The position numbers and the translations under genes are program-made. A stretch of DNA of 8,640 nt from Clostridiaceae bacterium (GTDB lineage Bacteria > Bacillota > Clostridia > DSM-8532). Under the pieces are notes generated by a model. That model was given only the letters and a program-made list of their open reading frames with translations, searched no databases and was not told where the DNA came from. This document shows, piece by piece, positions 1 through 5,435 of the stretch (its first letter is position 1; each line of letters starts with the position of its first letter). The stretch spans positions 1 through 8,640 of the forward strand of contig DUSJ01000368.1 of NCBI GenBank assembly GCA_012842645.1. The letters run 5' to 3'.

Positions 1-488
1 ATGGGCTGGATTGTACCGATCTCGTTATTGGCTGTCATGATGCTCACAAGGACAGTATCCGGCCGGATCGCCCTGTCCACATCGTCCGGGTTGACGAGAC
101 CTTCGCTGTCGACGGGTATTAATGTCACGTCATACCCTTCTTTCTTCAGGAATTCGCACGTTTCCAGCACAGCCGGATGCTCAATGCTTGAAGTTATGAT
201 ATGCTTGCCCTTCCTGCGCAATGCATATGCGGCGCCCTTGATGGCCCAGTTGTCCGCCTCGGTGCCCGAGCCGGTAAAATAAATCTCCGAAGGCTCGGCT
301 GCGCCGATTGATTTTGCGACGCTGCTCCTGGCATCTTCCACAGCCTTCCTGTTAAATCTTCCTATTGAGTATATGGATGAAGGGTTCCCGTAATTCAGCG
401 TAAAATATGGCATCATGGCCTCTAATACTTCAGGCTTGACATAGGTTGTCGCTGCATGGTCAAAATATATTATTCGATCCTCCTGCAT
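1..488 (-). CDS. nifS: Cysteine desulfurase, NifS/IscS type (N-terminal part, cut by window edge)
   Basis: PLP-dependent class V aminotransferase-fold enzyme that takes sulfur from L-cysteine to give alanine and an enzyme persulfide, supplying Fe-S cluster or tRNA thiolation pathways in the cytoplasm. The first 162 residues are present. Visible family marks: YFDHAATT at residues 8-15, GNPSS at 34-38, the PLP phosphate-binding stretch SGTEADN (74-80), the conserved His in SIEHPAV (H104, matching the PLP-stacking His of E. coli IscS), and [10 protein letters not shown] at the cut end. The catalytic lysine and cysteine lie outside the window. I chose the ATG at 488, which has AAAGGG about 8 nt upstream; an in-frame ATG at 521 has no good ribosome binding site. 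It has its own promoter and is not co-transcribed with mscL, which ends in a terminator. NifS versus IscS (thiI- or nifU-linked) cannot be decided without the downstream genes. Confidence 0.96.
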   Translation of the reverse strand, partial: MQEDRIIYFDHAATTYVKPEVLEAMMPYFTLNYGNPSSIYSIGRFNRKAVEDARSSVAKSIGAAEPSEIYFTGSGTEADNWAIKGAAYALRRKGKHIITSSIEHPAVLETCEFLKKEGYDVTLIPVDSEGLVNPDDVDRAIRPDTVLVSIMTANNEIGTIQP

Positions 489-553
489 ATTGTCATCCCT
501 TTCTTTTCGTATATCCGTCATGAATACATTATCATCTGTGCCGCGGACAAAAA

Positions 554-569
554 TGTGACGACAATCACA
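554..569. promoter_or_regulatory. CRP/FNR-family-like dyad in the nifS leader
   Basis: TGTGA-N6-TCACA is an exact match to the symmetric core of the CRP consensus, here with AAA on both outer sides. It lies about 16-31 nt downstream of the predicted start, so a bound protein would act as a block to elongation. On the minus strand it can also fold into a 5-bp hairpin followed by TTTTT, so a weak attenuator is another reading. Confidence 0.35.
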
Positions 570-581
570 AAAATATGATAT

Positions 582-595
582 TAACAATATTGTTA
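582..595. promoter_or_regulatory. 14-bp perfect palindrome over the nifS -10 and start region
   Basis: TAACAATATTGTTA is a perfect dyad overlapping the last four bases of the -10 element and the predicted transcription start. That is the usual place for a repressor operator. The regulator is unknown; the sequence is not an evident IscR type 1 site. A Rex site would carry related half-sites in the opposite order. Confidence 0.45.
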
Positions 596-620
596 TAAAA
601 ATCTGCCTGTATCCTGTCAA
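592..620 (-). promoter_or_regulatory. Sigma-A promoter of the cysteine desulfurase gene
   Basis: On the minus strand, a perfect -35 TTGACA (615-620) is followed by a 17-bp spacer and -10 TATAAC (592-597, 5 of 6 consensus positions). Predicted start is near 585, leaving a leader of about 97 nt before the ATG at 488. It is one of the strongest promoters in the window by consensus. Confidence 0.8.
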
Positions 621-729
621 GGCTGACAAACACGGCAAATTAGCGTTATTATGCGGCTTTTCTTTTCAATCAATATTAACTTAGCACCCGAACAGGTAAA
701 AGTCAACGGAGACGGATGAAAAATCTCTG

Positions 730-768
730 CTAAAATAACAGGGACCCCGGAACCATTCCCGGTGTCCC
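730..768 (-). terminator. Rho-independent terminator of mscL
   Basis: Read on the minus strand, GGGACACCGGGA pairs with TTCCGGGGTCCC (12 positions, one A/G mismatch and one G-T pair) around a 4-nt ATGG loop, spanning 741-768. It is followed by TGTTATTTT. It starts 20 nt after the mscL stop codon and separates mscL from the nifS promoter. Confidence 0.8.
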
Positions 769-788
769 CCTTAGAAAGAATCGATCAT

Positions 789-1202
789 TTATTGTTCCTT
801 TTTCAGAAGATCCCTTATTTCCGTCAAAAGTTCCGCTTCCCTGCTGAGCTTTGGTTCTTCCTTTTTCTCTTCTTTTTTCTCTTCCTTTCTTCTTATCCTG
901 CCAATCAGCCTGATTACCATGAATATGCTGAATGCAATAATTAGAAAGTCGATAACGTTCTGAATGAACTGGCCGTACATGATACCCACATAGCCTTCTT
1001 CCCCCCTGGTGCCGGTTATGGGGATACTTAAGCCGGTCAGATCTATCTTCCCGGTGATCAGGCTTAATACCGGCATGATTATATCGCTGACAAGCGATGT
1101 TACAATTTTGCCGAACGCGCCGCCTATAATGACGCCGACAGCCATATCTATCACATTGCCTTTCATTGCGAAGCTCTTGAAGTCCTGGATAAATTTTTTC
1201 AT
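789..1202 (-). CDS. mscL: Large-conductance mechanosensitive channel MscL
   Basis: Homopentameric membrane channel that opens under membrane tension and releases solutes during hypo-osmotic shock. The 137-residue product matches the usual family length. Visible features: N-terminal amphipathic helix MKKFIQDFKSFAMKGNVIDMAVGVIIGGAFGKIV with TM1 following, GKIVTSLVSDIIMP (about 31-44) forming the gate region, a periplasmic-side loop, TM2 at about 81-101 (GQFIQNVIDFLIIAFSIFMVI), and a C-terminal helix ending LLTEIRDLLKKEQ. The linker after TM2 is a highly charged run of Lys and Glu (about 105-119), encoded by a polypyrimidine tract on the plus strand. I place the start at the ATG at 1202 because CAGGGGGG ends 6 nt upstream; in-frame ATGs at 1208 and 1268 are worse placed. 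Single-gene unit divergent from the LCP gene. Confidence 0.96.
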   Translation of the reverse strand: MKKFIQDFKSFAMKGNVIDMAVGVIIGGAFGKIVTSLVSDIIMPVLSLITGKIDLTGLSIPITGTRGEEGYVGIMYGQFIQNVIDFLIIAFSIFMVIRLIGRIRRKEEKKEEKKEEPKLSREAELLTEIRDLLKKEQ

Positions 1203-1251
1203 GGTCATCCCCCCTGAAATCCGATTTACCATATGGATGGCATGTACTAAT

Positions 1252-1260
1252 ATTATCACA
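1252..1260 (-). promoter_or_regulatory. Extended -10 promoter of mscL
   Basis: The minus strand reads TGT-GATAAT, an extended -10 with five of six consensus positions in the hexamer. No strong -35 sits at 17 bp, which extended -10 promoters tolerate. Predicted start is near 1245, about 43 nt before the ATG. Confidence 0.55.
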
Positions 1261-1262
1261 GG

Positions 1263-1279
1263 CAACAATTGTCAACAAT
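1263..1279. repeat. Tandem CAACAAT direct repeat between divergent mscL and LCP promoters
   Basis: CAACAAT occurs at 1263-1269 and again at 1273-1279, start-to-start distance 10 bp, about one helical turn. It lies in the -35 zone of mscL and 19 bp upstream of the LCP -35 hexamer. A regulator contacting one face of the DNA is possible, but two 7-mers could arise by chance. Confidence 0.3.
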
Positions 1280-1297
1280 ACTCGGCATGCCGGAAGG

Positions 1298-1326
1298 TTG
1301 ACACGCTGCCCACAATGTGAAAGAAT
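1298..1326 (+). promoter_or_regulatory. Probable sigma-A promoter of the LCP gene
   Basis: Perfect -35 TTGACA (1298-1303), 17-bp spacer, then -10 AAGAAT (1321-1326, four of six) preceded by TGA, giving an extended -10. Predicted start is near 1333, about 30 nt before the start codon. A 10-bp palindrome CGGCATGCCG (1283-1292) lies just upstream. Confidence 0.55.
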
Positions 1327-1362
1327 GTTAAAAGTAAATTTTCGCAATTCAAGGTGAGACAG

Positions 1363-2424
1363 ATGGGAAAAAAAAGAAAAAGAGGAATGAATGGTCCGCT
1401 GGTGCTGGTTATAGTACTGGCCATGATCCTTGCAGGTTTGATAATTGTTTATATAAATATATCCGGAGTTAAGCCCGTTTTGCAGTTCGCAGGGCAGTAT
1501 ATCACCACGAAGGATGGCGCTGACGCCATAAGAGCAAGAAGAACCCGTTCGGACAAACCATATGAATTGACGGATGGACAGAAATACTACAAGGAACTGG
1601 TTAATAAGAATAATATAAATGTACTTATAATAGGTCCCGATGAAACCAGCGGCAACTATGACACCATGATGATCGTGAGCGTGGACGACGAAAACAATGT
1701 CGTTAAAATGATCAACATACCAAGGGACCTGTACATCAAATACAGCGACGAGTTTAAGCAAGACCTGAAAAAAGCATGGTCAAAATATGCGTCATCAAAG
1801 GGCATTTTCAAAATCAACGCATCTCATACCCTGGGCAAAAGAGTCAACTATAAAAATAGTGAAGGACGTTTTAAAAATCCTGAATACGACTTTACCGCCG
1901 ACCTGATCGAAGAGGTGTTTGGCGTTTATATTGACGACGTAATTTTTATCAAACCAGCCAGCGTAAGGAAAGTGGTGGATTATTTCGGCGGCGTTGAAAT
2001 CGATGTGCCTTATCGCATGAAATACAGCGATCCCACGCAGAACCTTGAAATAGACATCGAAAAGGGGCTCCAGAAGCTGAACGGCAAGGATGCGGAGGGA
2101 TTCCTCAGATTCCGCCAGGGGTATGACGAAAAAGGAAAGTTCAAAAACTACGGGGACATTGAAAGGAAGAAGAACCAGGTTGCTTTTGTAAAGGCATTCA
2201 TAAACCAGCACCTGAACCTGAATAATCTTGGTAAAATCATTAACATTTTCAACGATTTAAGTTCGTACATCGACACGAGCGTAAGCGATACAAAAGAAGC
2301 CGCCGAGTACGGAAAACTGGCAGAAGAGCTGTACAGGAACAAGTTCACCCAGGAAAGCGAAGAAATCGAGTGCAAGGATGAGTTTATCGACGGAATCTAT
2401 TACCTCATACTGCGTGAAAAATAG
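1363..2424 (+). CDS. LCP (LytR-CpsA-Psr) family wall-polymer transferase
   Basis: Membrane-anchored enzyme family that transfers anionic glycopolymers (teichoic acid, capsule) from undecaprenyl carriers to peptidoglycan on the outer face of the membrane. The 353-residue product has a basic cytoplasmic start (KKRKR), one TM helix at about 11-31 and an extracellular LCP domain from about 85 to 285. Key family residues are visible: D100 in DTMMIVSV, the INIPRDLYI motif (R121, D122), INASHTLG (151-158), FGGVEIDVP (208-216), the FLRFRQG pair R249/R251, and DIERKKNQ (R268). The arginine that usually precedes the catalytic DT/DS is replaced (NYDT). I chose ATG 1363 over GTG 1354 because AGGTGA (1352-1357) is then the ribosome binding site. 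The C-terminal 25 residues are acidic. No glycopolymer genes are adjacent, so the actual substrate is unknown. Confidence 0.93.
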   Translation: MGKKRKRGMNGPLVLVIVLAMILAGLIIVYINISGVKPVLQFAGQYITTKDGADAIRARRTRSDKPYELTDGQKYYKELVNKNNINVLIIGPDETSGNYDTMMIVSVDDENNVVKMINIPRDLYIKYSDEFKQDLKKAWSKYASSKGIFKINASHTLGKRVNYKNSEGRFKNPEYDFTADLIEEVFGVYIDDVIFIKPASVRKVVDYFGGVEIDVPYRMKYSDPTQNLEIDIEKGLQKLNGKDAEGFLRFRQGYDEKGKFKNYGDIERKKNQVAFVKAFINQHLNLNNLGKIINIFNDLSSYIDTSVSDTKEAAEYGKLAEELYRNKFTQESEEIECKDEFIDGIYYLILREK

Positions 2425-2454
2425 CGATTAAAGGCGGAAGCAGTCAGTTTTTTA

Positions 2455-2483
2455 TTGCGCGCCACTCCGGCAGATGTTATAAT
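2455..2483 (+). promoter_or_regulatory. Promoter of the decarboxylase beta/gamma operon
   Basis: Perfect -10 TATAAT (2478-2483) with an upstream TGT (extended -10), 17 bp from TTGCGC (2455-2460). Predicted start is near 2490, giving a leader of about 60 nt. A T6 run just upstream (2448-2453) has no clear hairpin, so I do not call an LCP terminator; read-through from the LCP gene is possible. Confidence 0.75.
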
Positions 2484-2551
2484 AAATTAGATTTTAACAG
2501 GAATCGTTTAGCAGAGAGAGGTATATCCTAAAGGCAGGAGGAAATCAATCT

Positions 2552-3718
2552 ATGGTTTTCAACTTTGATCTACTAATCCAAACACTACCCGAAGGTGTCA
2601 GTCTTACGGAGTACATTATAAAGATGCTGGCAATGTTCGCAATAGGCGGTTTACTGATATATCTTGCCATAGAGAAGGACTATGAGCCTGCCCTGTTGCT
2701 GCCGATAGGATTAGGCGCCATATTGACCAACATACCTCTGACCAGTATAGTGGAGAATCCAAAAACCGGTGAACCCGGTATATTCGGTGTGCTCTATGAT
2801 GCCACGATAGCAAACGAACTGTTTCCGGTCCTGATTTTCATAGCGGTCGGAGCAATGATTGATTTCGGTCCCCTGTTCCAGACGCCGTCCATGCTTTTCT
2901 TCGGAGCGGCAGCCCAGTTCGGTATTTTTGCCACGATGATGTTTGCCCTCCTGTTAGGTTTTGACCTGAAAGAAGCTGGCGCAATTGGCGTCATAGGAGC
3001 TGCGGACGGACCTACCACTATTTACGTGGGAAGCGCTTTCGGCCTTGACAAAGGTATTATGGGACCATTAACAGTCGCGGCATATTCATACATGTCCCTG
3101 GTTCCCATAATACAGCCTCCGGTCATTAAACTTCTGACCACAAAGAAAGAGCGCCAGATCAGGATGAACTTTAAGCAGAGGGAAGTAAGCAAGCTCACCA
3201 GGATCCTCTTCCCCATTATCGTTACAGTTATCGCAGGCCTGATCGCGCCTGAGAGCGTTGCGTTGATCGGCGCTCTGATGTTCGGTAACCTTATCCGTGA
3301 ATGCGGTGTTCTGGACAGTCTTTCCAAAACGGCCCAGACCACTCTTGCGAACCTTGTGACCATACTGCTTGGCATAACCATCGGCACCACCATGACAGCG
3401 GAGAAATTCCTTACCATAAATACGCTCAAGATAATGGGCATGGGGCTCCTGGCCTTTATATTAGATACCGCAGGCGGCGTAGTATTCGCCAAGATCCTCA
3501 ACCTCTTCAGAAAAGAAAAGATCAACCCCATGGTAGGCGCGGCTGGTATTTCAGCCTTCCCCATGTCAGCCCGTGTTATCCAGAAAATGGCCAGGGAAGA
3601 AGATCCCCAAAACTTTGTCCTTATGCAGTCTGTCGCAGCTAACGTTTCCGGTCAGCTGGGTTCAGTGGTGGCAGGAAGTATGATACTCGTCCTTATCGGC
3701 AGGATAGTTGGTCTGTAA
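2552..3718 (+). CDS. Sodium ion-translocating decarboxylase, beta subunit (OadB/MmdB/GcdB family)
   Basis: Polytopic membrane protein which, in complete complexes, decarboxylates carboxybiotin and couples this to Na+ export. The 388-residue product has about ten hydrophobic segments. Family marks: GAADGPTTIYVG at 149-160 (D152 corresponds to the Asp essential for Na+ coupling in Klebsiella OadB), GGLLIYLAI (32-40), FPVLIFIAVGAMIDFGP (91-107), FPMSARVIQKMAREEDPQNF (336-355), and N364 plus G367/G370/S371 in the last helix hairpin. Where most family members read MGPN before that Asn, this one reads VAAN. AGGAGGA (2536-2542) lies 9 nt before the ATG. The gamma-like gene follows after 16 nt, in one operon. 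No alpha subunit or biotin carrier is present, so the enzyme (oxaloacetate, methylmalonyl-CoA or glutaconyl-CoA type) cannot be named. It may serve a complex encoded elsewhere or act alone as an ion transporter. Confidence 0.93.
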   Translation: MVFNFDLLIQTLPEGVSLTEYIIKMLAMFAIGGLLIYLAIEKDYEPALLLPIGLGAILTNIPLTSIVENPKTGEPGIFGVLYDATIANELFPVLIFIAVGAMIDFGPLFQTPSMLFFGAAAQFGIFATMMFALLLGFDLKEAGAIGVIGAADGPTTIYVGSAFGLDKGIMGPLTVAAYSYMSLVPIIQPPVIKLLTTKKERQIRMNFKQREVSKLTRILFPIIVTVIAGLIAPESVALIGALMFGNLIRECGVLDSLSKTAQTTLANLVTILLGITIGTTMTAEKFLTINTLKIMGMGLLAFILDTAGGVVFAKILNLFRKEKINPMVGAAGISAFPMSARVIQKMAREEDPQNFVLMQSVAANVSGQLGSVVAGSMILVLIGRIVGL

Positions 3719-3734
3719 AACAGGAGGGTTGATA

Positions 3735-3869
3735 ATGAATACGGAATTGTTGATGCAGGGTCTTGAAGTAACACTTTTTGGATTGCTTGGCGTTTTCGGC
3801 GCTCTGATCGCCTTTTATATCATAGTCATACTTCTTGGGAAGATACCGGAAAAGAAAAGTGAAGAATGA
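3735..3869 (+). CDS. Small OadG-like (gamma) subunit, 44 residues
   Basis: Single-pass membrane peptide that would stabilise the beta subunit and, in full complexes, link it to the alpha subunit. The product begins MNTELLMQGLEVTLFGLLG, matching the LxxGLxVTxxGxxxVF pattern at the start of OadG-family gamma chains, then one TM helix (about 11-34), then a short charged tail KIPEKKSEE. It is about half the size of classical OadG (around 80 residues) and lacks the long Pro/Ala-rich, metal-binding C-terminal part that contacts the alpha subunit. AGGAGGG (3722-3728) is a strong ribosome binding site 6 nt before the ATG, and the terminator follows 8 nt after the stop. I recall NCBI using the name 'OadG-related small transporter subunit' for such proteins; family assignment needs a profile search. 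Confidence 0.85.
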   Translation: MNTELLMQGLEVTLFGLLGVFGALIAFYIIVILLGKIPEKKSEE

Positions 3870-3877
3870 TTTTTCTG

Positions 3878-3907
3878 GGGACGGATGAAAAGCATCCGTC
3901 CCTTTTT
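3878..3907 (+). terminator. Rho-independent terminator of the beta/gamma operon
   Basis: Perfect 10-bp stem GGGACGGATG / CATCCGTCCC with a 5-nt AAAAG loop, followed directly by TTTTT (3903-3907). The opposite strand has A-rich rather than T-rich sequence after the hairpin, so it should act only on plus-strand transcripts. The bioY stop codon (3906-3908) overlaps its T-run. Confidence 0.95.
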
Positions 3908-4460
3908 AGTTTCTCTCCCATTTTTTTAATACCGGTATCAGTCTGCAGGAAAGCACCGAGGCAAAATACGAACAAATCAGGTCTCCTGCTATGGTAATGA
4001 GAAAACCGTAATAGAAAGCCAGCCACAGGGAGAAATCCTTGCCTTCGTAGAGATTCCTGATTATGTACAGATATGCTACACCGACCGCATAAATGATGCC
4101 AACTCCCGAAAGAATTGCAAGGTATATGTTTTTAACGTTTTTCGTTTTAAGTTTTTCGGTTATAAGACCTGTCACATATGCGCCTAAGACAAACCCGATC
4201 AGGTATCCGAAGGTAGGTCTGAAAACATAACTAAATCCTCCGCCCTGTGTAAATATGGGAATGCCGGAAAGGCCCAATACAATATATAACAGTTGGGAAA
4301 TGGCTCCTTTCCTGCTGCCGAGCAAAACGCCCGAAAGCGATACAAAAAAGACCTGAAGTGTTATCGGGACCAGTGGAATAGGGATCTTAATGAACGCCCC
4401 CACTGCCGTCAGCGCCGTAAACAATGCAATCTGCGATATGTCTCTCACCGTTATTTTCAT
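3906..4460 (-). CDS. bioY: Biotin ECF transporter substrate-binding protein BioY
   Basis: S component of the energy-coupling-factor transporter for biotin; it binds biotin in the membrane and pairs with shared EcfA/EcfA'/EcfT subunits, which are not in this window. The 184-residue product has the expected length and six hydrophobic segments. Family marks: PLVPITLQVFFVSLSG (29-44), LLGSRKGAISQLLYIVLGLSGIPIF with the G...G..LY..LG..G.P pattern (47-70), TQGGGFSYVFRP-TFGYLIGF (71-90), and AGD (158-160) in the last helix. The lysine usually three residues after that Asp is a cysteine here (D160-L-I-C163). AGGTGA lies 4 nt before the ATG. It is controlled by its own promoter overlapping a BirA-type operator, which supports biotin as substrate. 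It converges on the beta/gamma decarboxylase operon. Confidence 0.94.
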   Translation of the reverse strand: MKITVRDISQIALFTALTAVGAFIKIPIPLVPITLQVFFVSLSGVLLGSRKGAISQLLYIVLGLSGIPIFTQGGGFSYVFRPTFGYLIGFVLGAYVTGLITEKLKTKNVKNIYLAILSGVGIIYAVGVAYLYIIRNLYEGKDFSLWLAFYYGFLITIAGDLICSYFASVLSCRLIPVLKKWERN

Positions 4461-4505
4461 ATGCTCACCTGTCGCTCCATAATAATGTGTAATTCTTCAT
4501 AGGTT

Positions 4506-4534
4506 ATTAAAACAAAATGACCGGAAATTGTCAA
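4506..4534 (-). promoter_or_regulatory. Sigma-A promoter of bioY
   Basis: On the minus strand, perfect -35 TTGACA (4529-4534), 17-bp spacer, -10 TTTAAT (4506-4511, five of six). Predicted start is near 4499, about 40 nt before the ATG. The -35 lies inside one half-site of the BirA operator, so bound BirA would exclude RNA polymerase. Confidence 0.8.
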
Positions 4535-4559
4535 CCTATTTTTTTAATAGGTTAACATT
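4527..4559. promoter_or_regulatory. BirA (biotin repressor) operator upstream of bioY
   Basis: Half-sites TTGTCAAC (4528-4535) and GTTAACAT (4551-4558) are inverted and separated by 15 bp, and inner bases CC/GG and the AT-rich centre also match. This fits the Firmicutes BirA signal TTGTTAAC-N14-16-GTTAACAA, as in the B. subtilis bioW operator. BirA with biotinyl-AMP would bind as a dimer and repress bioY when biotin is plentiful. birA itself is not in the window. Confidence 0.85.
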
Positions 4560-4589
4560 CCGGTCCTGATTTCGGGTTATAAACATTTG

Positions 4590-5405
4590 CTATTTCGCAA
4601 TTATGCTGTATGTGCCGGGATCAAGCCTGTAGAATACGTATACGCCCTCATCGTTGGTGTATGTCGTCTGTATGGGATTATTGTTCCCGTTCAGCAGGAC
4701 CACCAGGGCATTGGAAACCGGAACATTGTTTTTGTCGGTTATTACGCCGTGTATAGTTCCTTTCAGCACTTTCTTCTTCAGGTATACGGTTTCCAGCGTA
4801 ACGACAGGAAGATCCTTCCCTATCTCCACGTTGATTACCCTCTCGTTGAAATTCTGCGCCTGTATTGCTATCCGGTAAGCTCCAGGTTCGAGGTTGTCAA
4901 TAACAAACATTCCTTCCTCGTTGGTGAAAGTGAAATCATACGGATTAAGGCTGTGAGACCTGTATATTGTGATCTTTATGCCGCCAAGGGGGGTCTGCTG
5001 CCCGTCTTTCACGCTTCCAAACAGTACAGTGCCATAATTGGGCGCAGGAACCAGTTCAAGGTTAAGCGCTTTTTTCCTGATCCCTTCTGTTGGCAGGGCT
5101 TCGCTCGATACCACGCCATACCCGCTTTTTGCCGCTATTATCCTTACTGAAGGCGGGAAATTTCCCTCTATGCTGAAATTGCCGTCAATATCTGAGAAAT
5201 TGAATGCTATCGGGCCGTAGTCCTGGTCGCATACCTTTACGCATACTCCCTCGACCGGCTTTCCTGTTATCTTGTCGCTGACGTTCCCCATGATGTTGTT
5301 TTCATCCCAGGTTATTTCGCTCAATATTATATTCCCCAGGACTTCCTGGTTTTCATCGGCAATTACGACCTTTTGAGGCGGAGTTGGAACGATTGTCTTG
5401 CTCAA
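4590..5405 (-). CDS. Protein with three carboxypeptidase-regulatory-like beta-sandwich domains, function unknown
   Basis: The 271-residue product has a short N-terminal arm (1-35) and three tandem domains of the CarboxypepD_reg/PF13620 kind: about 36-120, 125-208 and 214-271. Each begins with a G-x-V/I-x-D strand and carries the signature F/Y-T-N-E/D-E/D-G-x-F/Y-x-x-x-x-L-x-P-G-x-Y; the two clear copies are TNEEGMFVIDNLEPGAYRIA and TNDEGVYVFYRLDPGTYSII. The third domain stops right after its PGTY strand, so it is shorter than the others. No signal peptide, membrane helix, sortase motif or catalytic residues are seen. The start is a TTG (5405), with GAGGGGG 7 nt upstream; the nearby ATG at 5410 is out of frame and hits a stop after two codons. 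It is divergent from a gene of the same architecture and shares its promoter motif. Possibly a structural or spore-layer protein; this is inference. Confidence 0.85.
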   Translation of the reverse strand: MSKTIVPTPPQKVVIADENQEVLGNIILSEITWDENNIMGNVSDKITGKPVEGVCVKVCDQDYGPIAFNFSDIDGNFSIEGNFPPSVRIIAAKSGYGVVSSEALPTEGIRKKALNLELVPAPNYGTVLFGSVKDGQQTPLGGIKITIYRSHSLNPYDFTFTNEEGMFVIDNLEPGAYRIAIQAQNFNERVINVEIGKDLPVVTLETVYLKKKVLKGTIHGVITDKNNVPVSNALVVLLNGNNNPIQTTYTNDEGVYVFYRLDPGTYSIIAK

Positions 5406-5435
5406 AGCATTTCCCCCTCTATATCTTTACTAAAA

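Larger units (their letters stand above)
489..740. other. Intergenic region between nifS start and mscL terminator
   Basis: About 250 bp without a convincing gene. It contains the nifS leader, the nifS promoter at 592-620 with two dyads, and the T-rich tail of the mscL terminator at 730-740. Between roughly 625 and 730 I see no promoter, RNA gene or repeat that I can support. Confidence 0.6.
4505..4565 (-). terminator. Long hairpin with T-rich tail, probable terminator of the downstream-reading 4590-5405 gene
   Basis: The BirA dyad is the inner part of a longer inverted repeat: GACCGGAA (4519-4526, minus-strand TTCCGGTC) at one end pairs with TTCCGGTC (4558-4565) at the other, giving a stem of about 20 bp with a 2-nt bulge and a T7-containing loop. 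On the minus strand the hairpin is followed by ATTTTGTTTTAATAA. It begins 25 nt after the stop of the preceding minus-strand gene, the usual position for an intrinsic terminator. The plus-strand side lacks a T-run. Confidence 0.7.

Noticed and set aside
1..282. 93-codon plus-strand frame at the left edge
   Set aside because: Antisense to the clearly recognised cysteine desulfurase; no ribosome binding site can be seen.
708..722. GGAGACGGATGAAAA resembling GGGGACGGATGAAAA in the terminator at 3877-3891
   Set aside because: Fourteen of 15 bases match, but about one such pair is expected by chance in a window of this size, and the first copy forms no strong hairpin.
854..897. Polypyrimidine tract as a regulatory or triplex-forming element
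   Set aside because: It simply encodes the Lys/Glu-rich linker of MscL on the other strand.
1354..1362. GTG at 1354 as start of the LCP gene
   Set aside because: It would lie within AGGTGA, the best ribosome binding site for the ATG at 1363; there is no good site upstream of the GTG.
730..1761. 343-codon open frame on the minus strand
   Set aside because: It lies across mscL and the start of the LCP gene in other frames, has low-complexity His/Arg/Tyr-rich sequence and no family resemblance; a shadow frame.
3022..3564. 180-codon minus-strand open frame
   Set aside because: Antisense to the decarboxylase beta subunit, composition biased and without motifs.
4461..4589. CRISPR-like or insertion-element repeat because of long inverted arms
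   Set aside because: The inverted repeat is single, with no transposase or target-site duplication, and is explained by the BirA operator and terminator.
4587..5150. 187-codon plus-strand open frame
   Set aside because: Antisense to the three-domain protein whose repeated TN-E-G/PGxY signatures are unmistakable.
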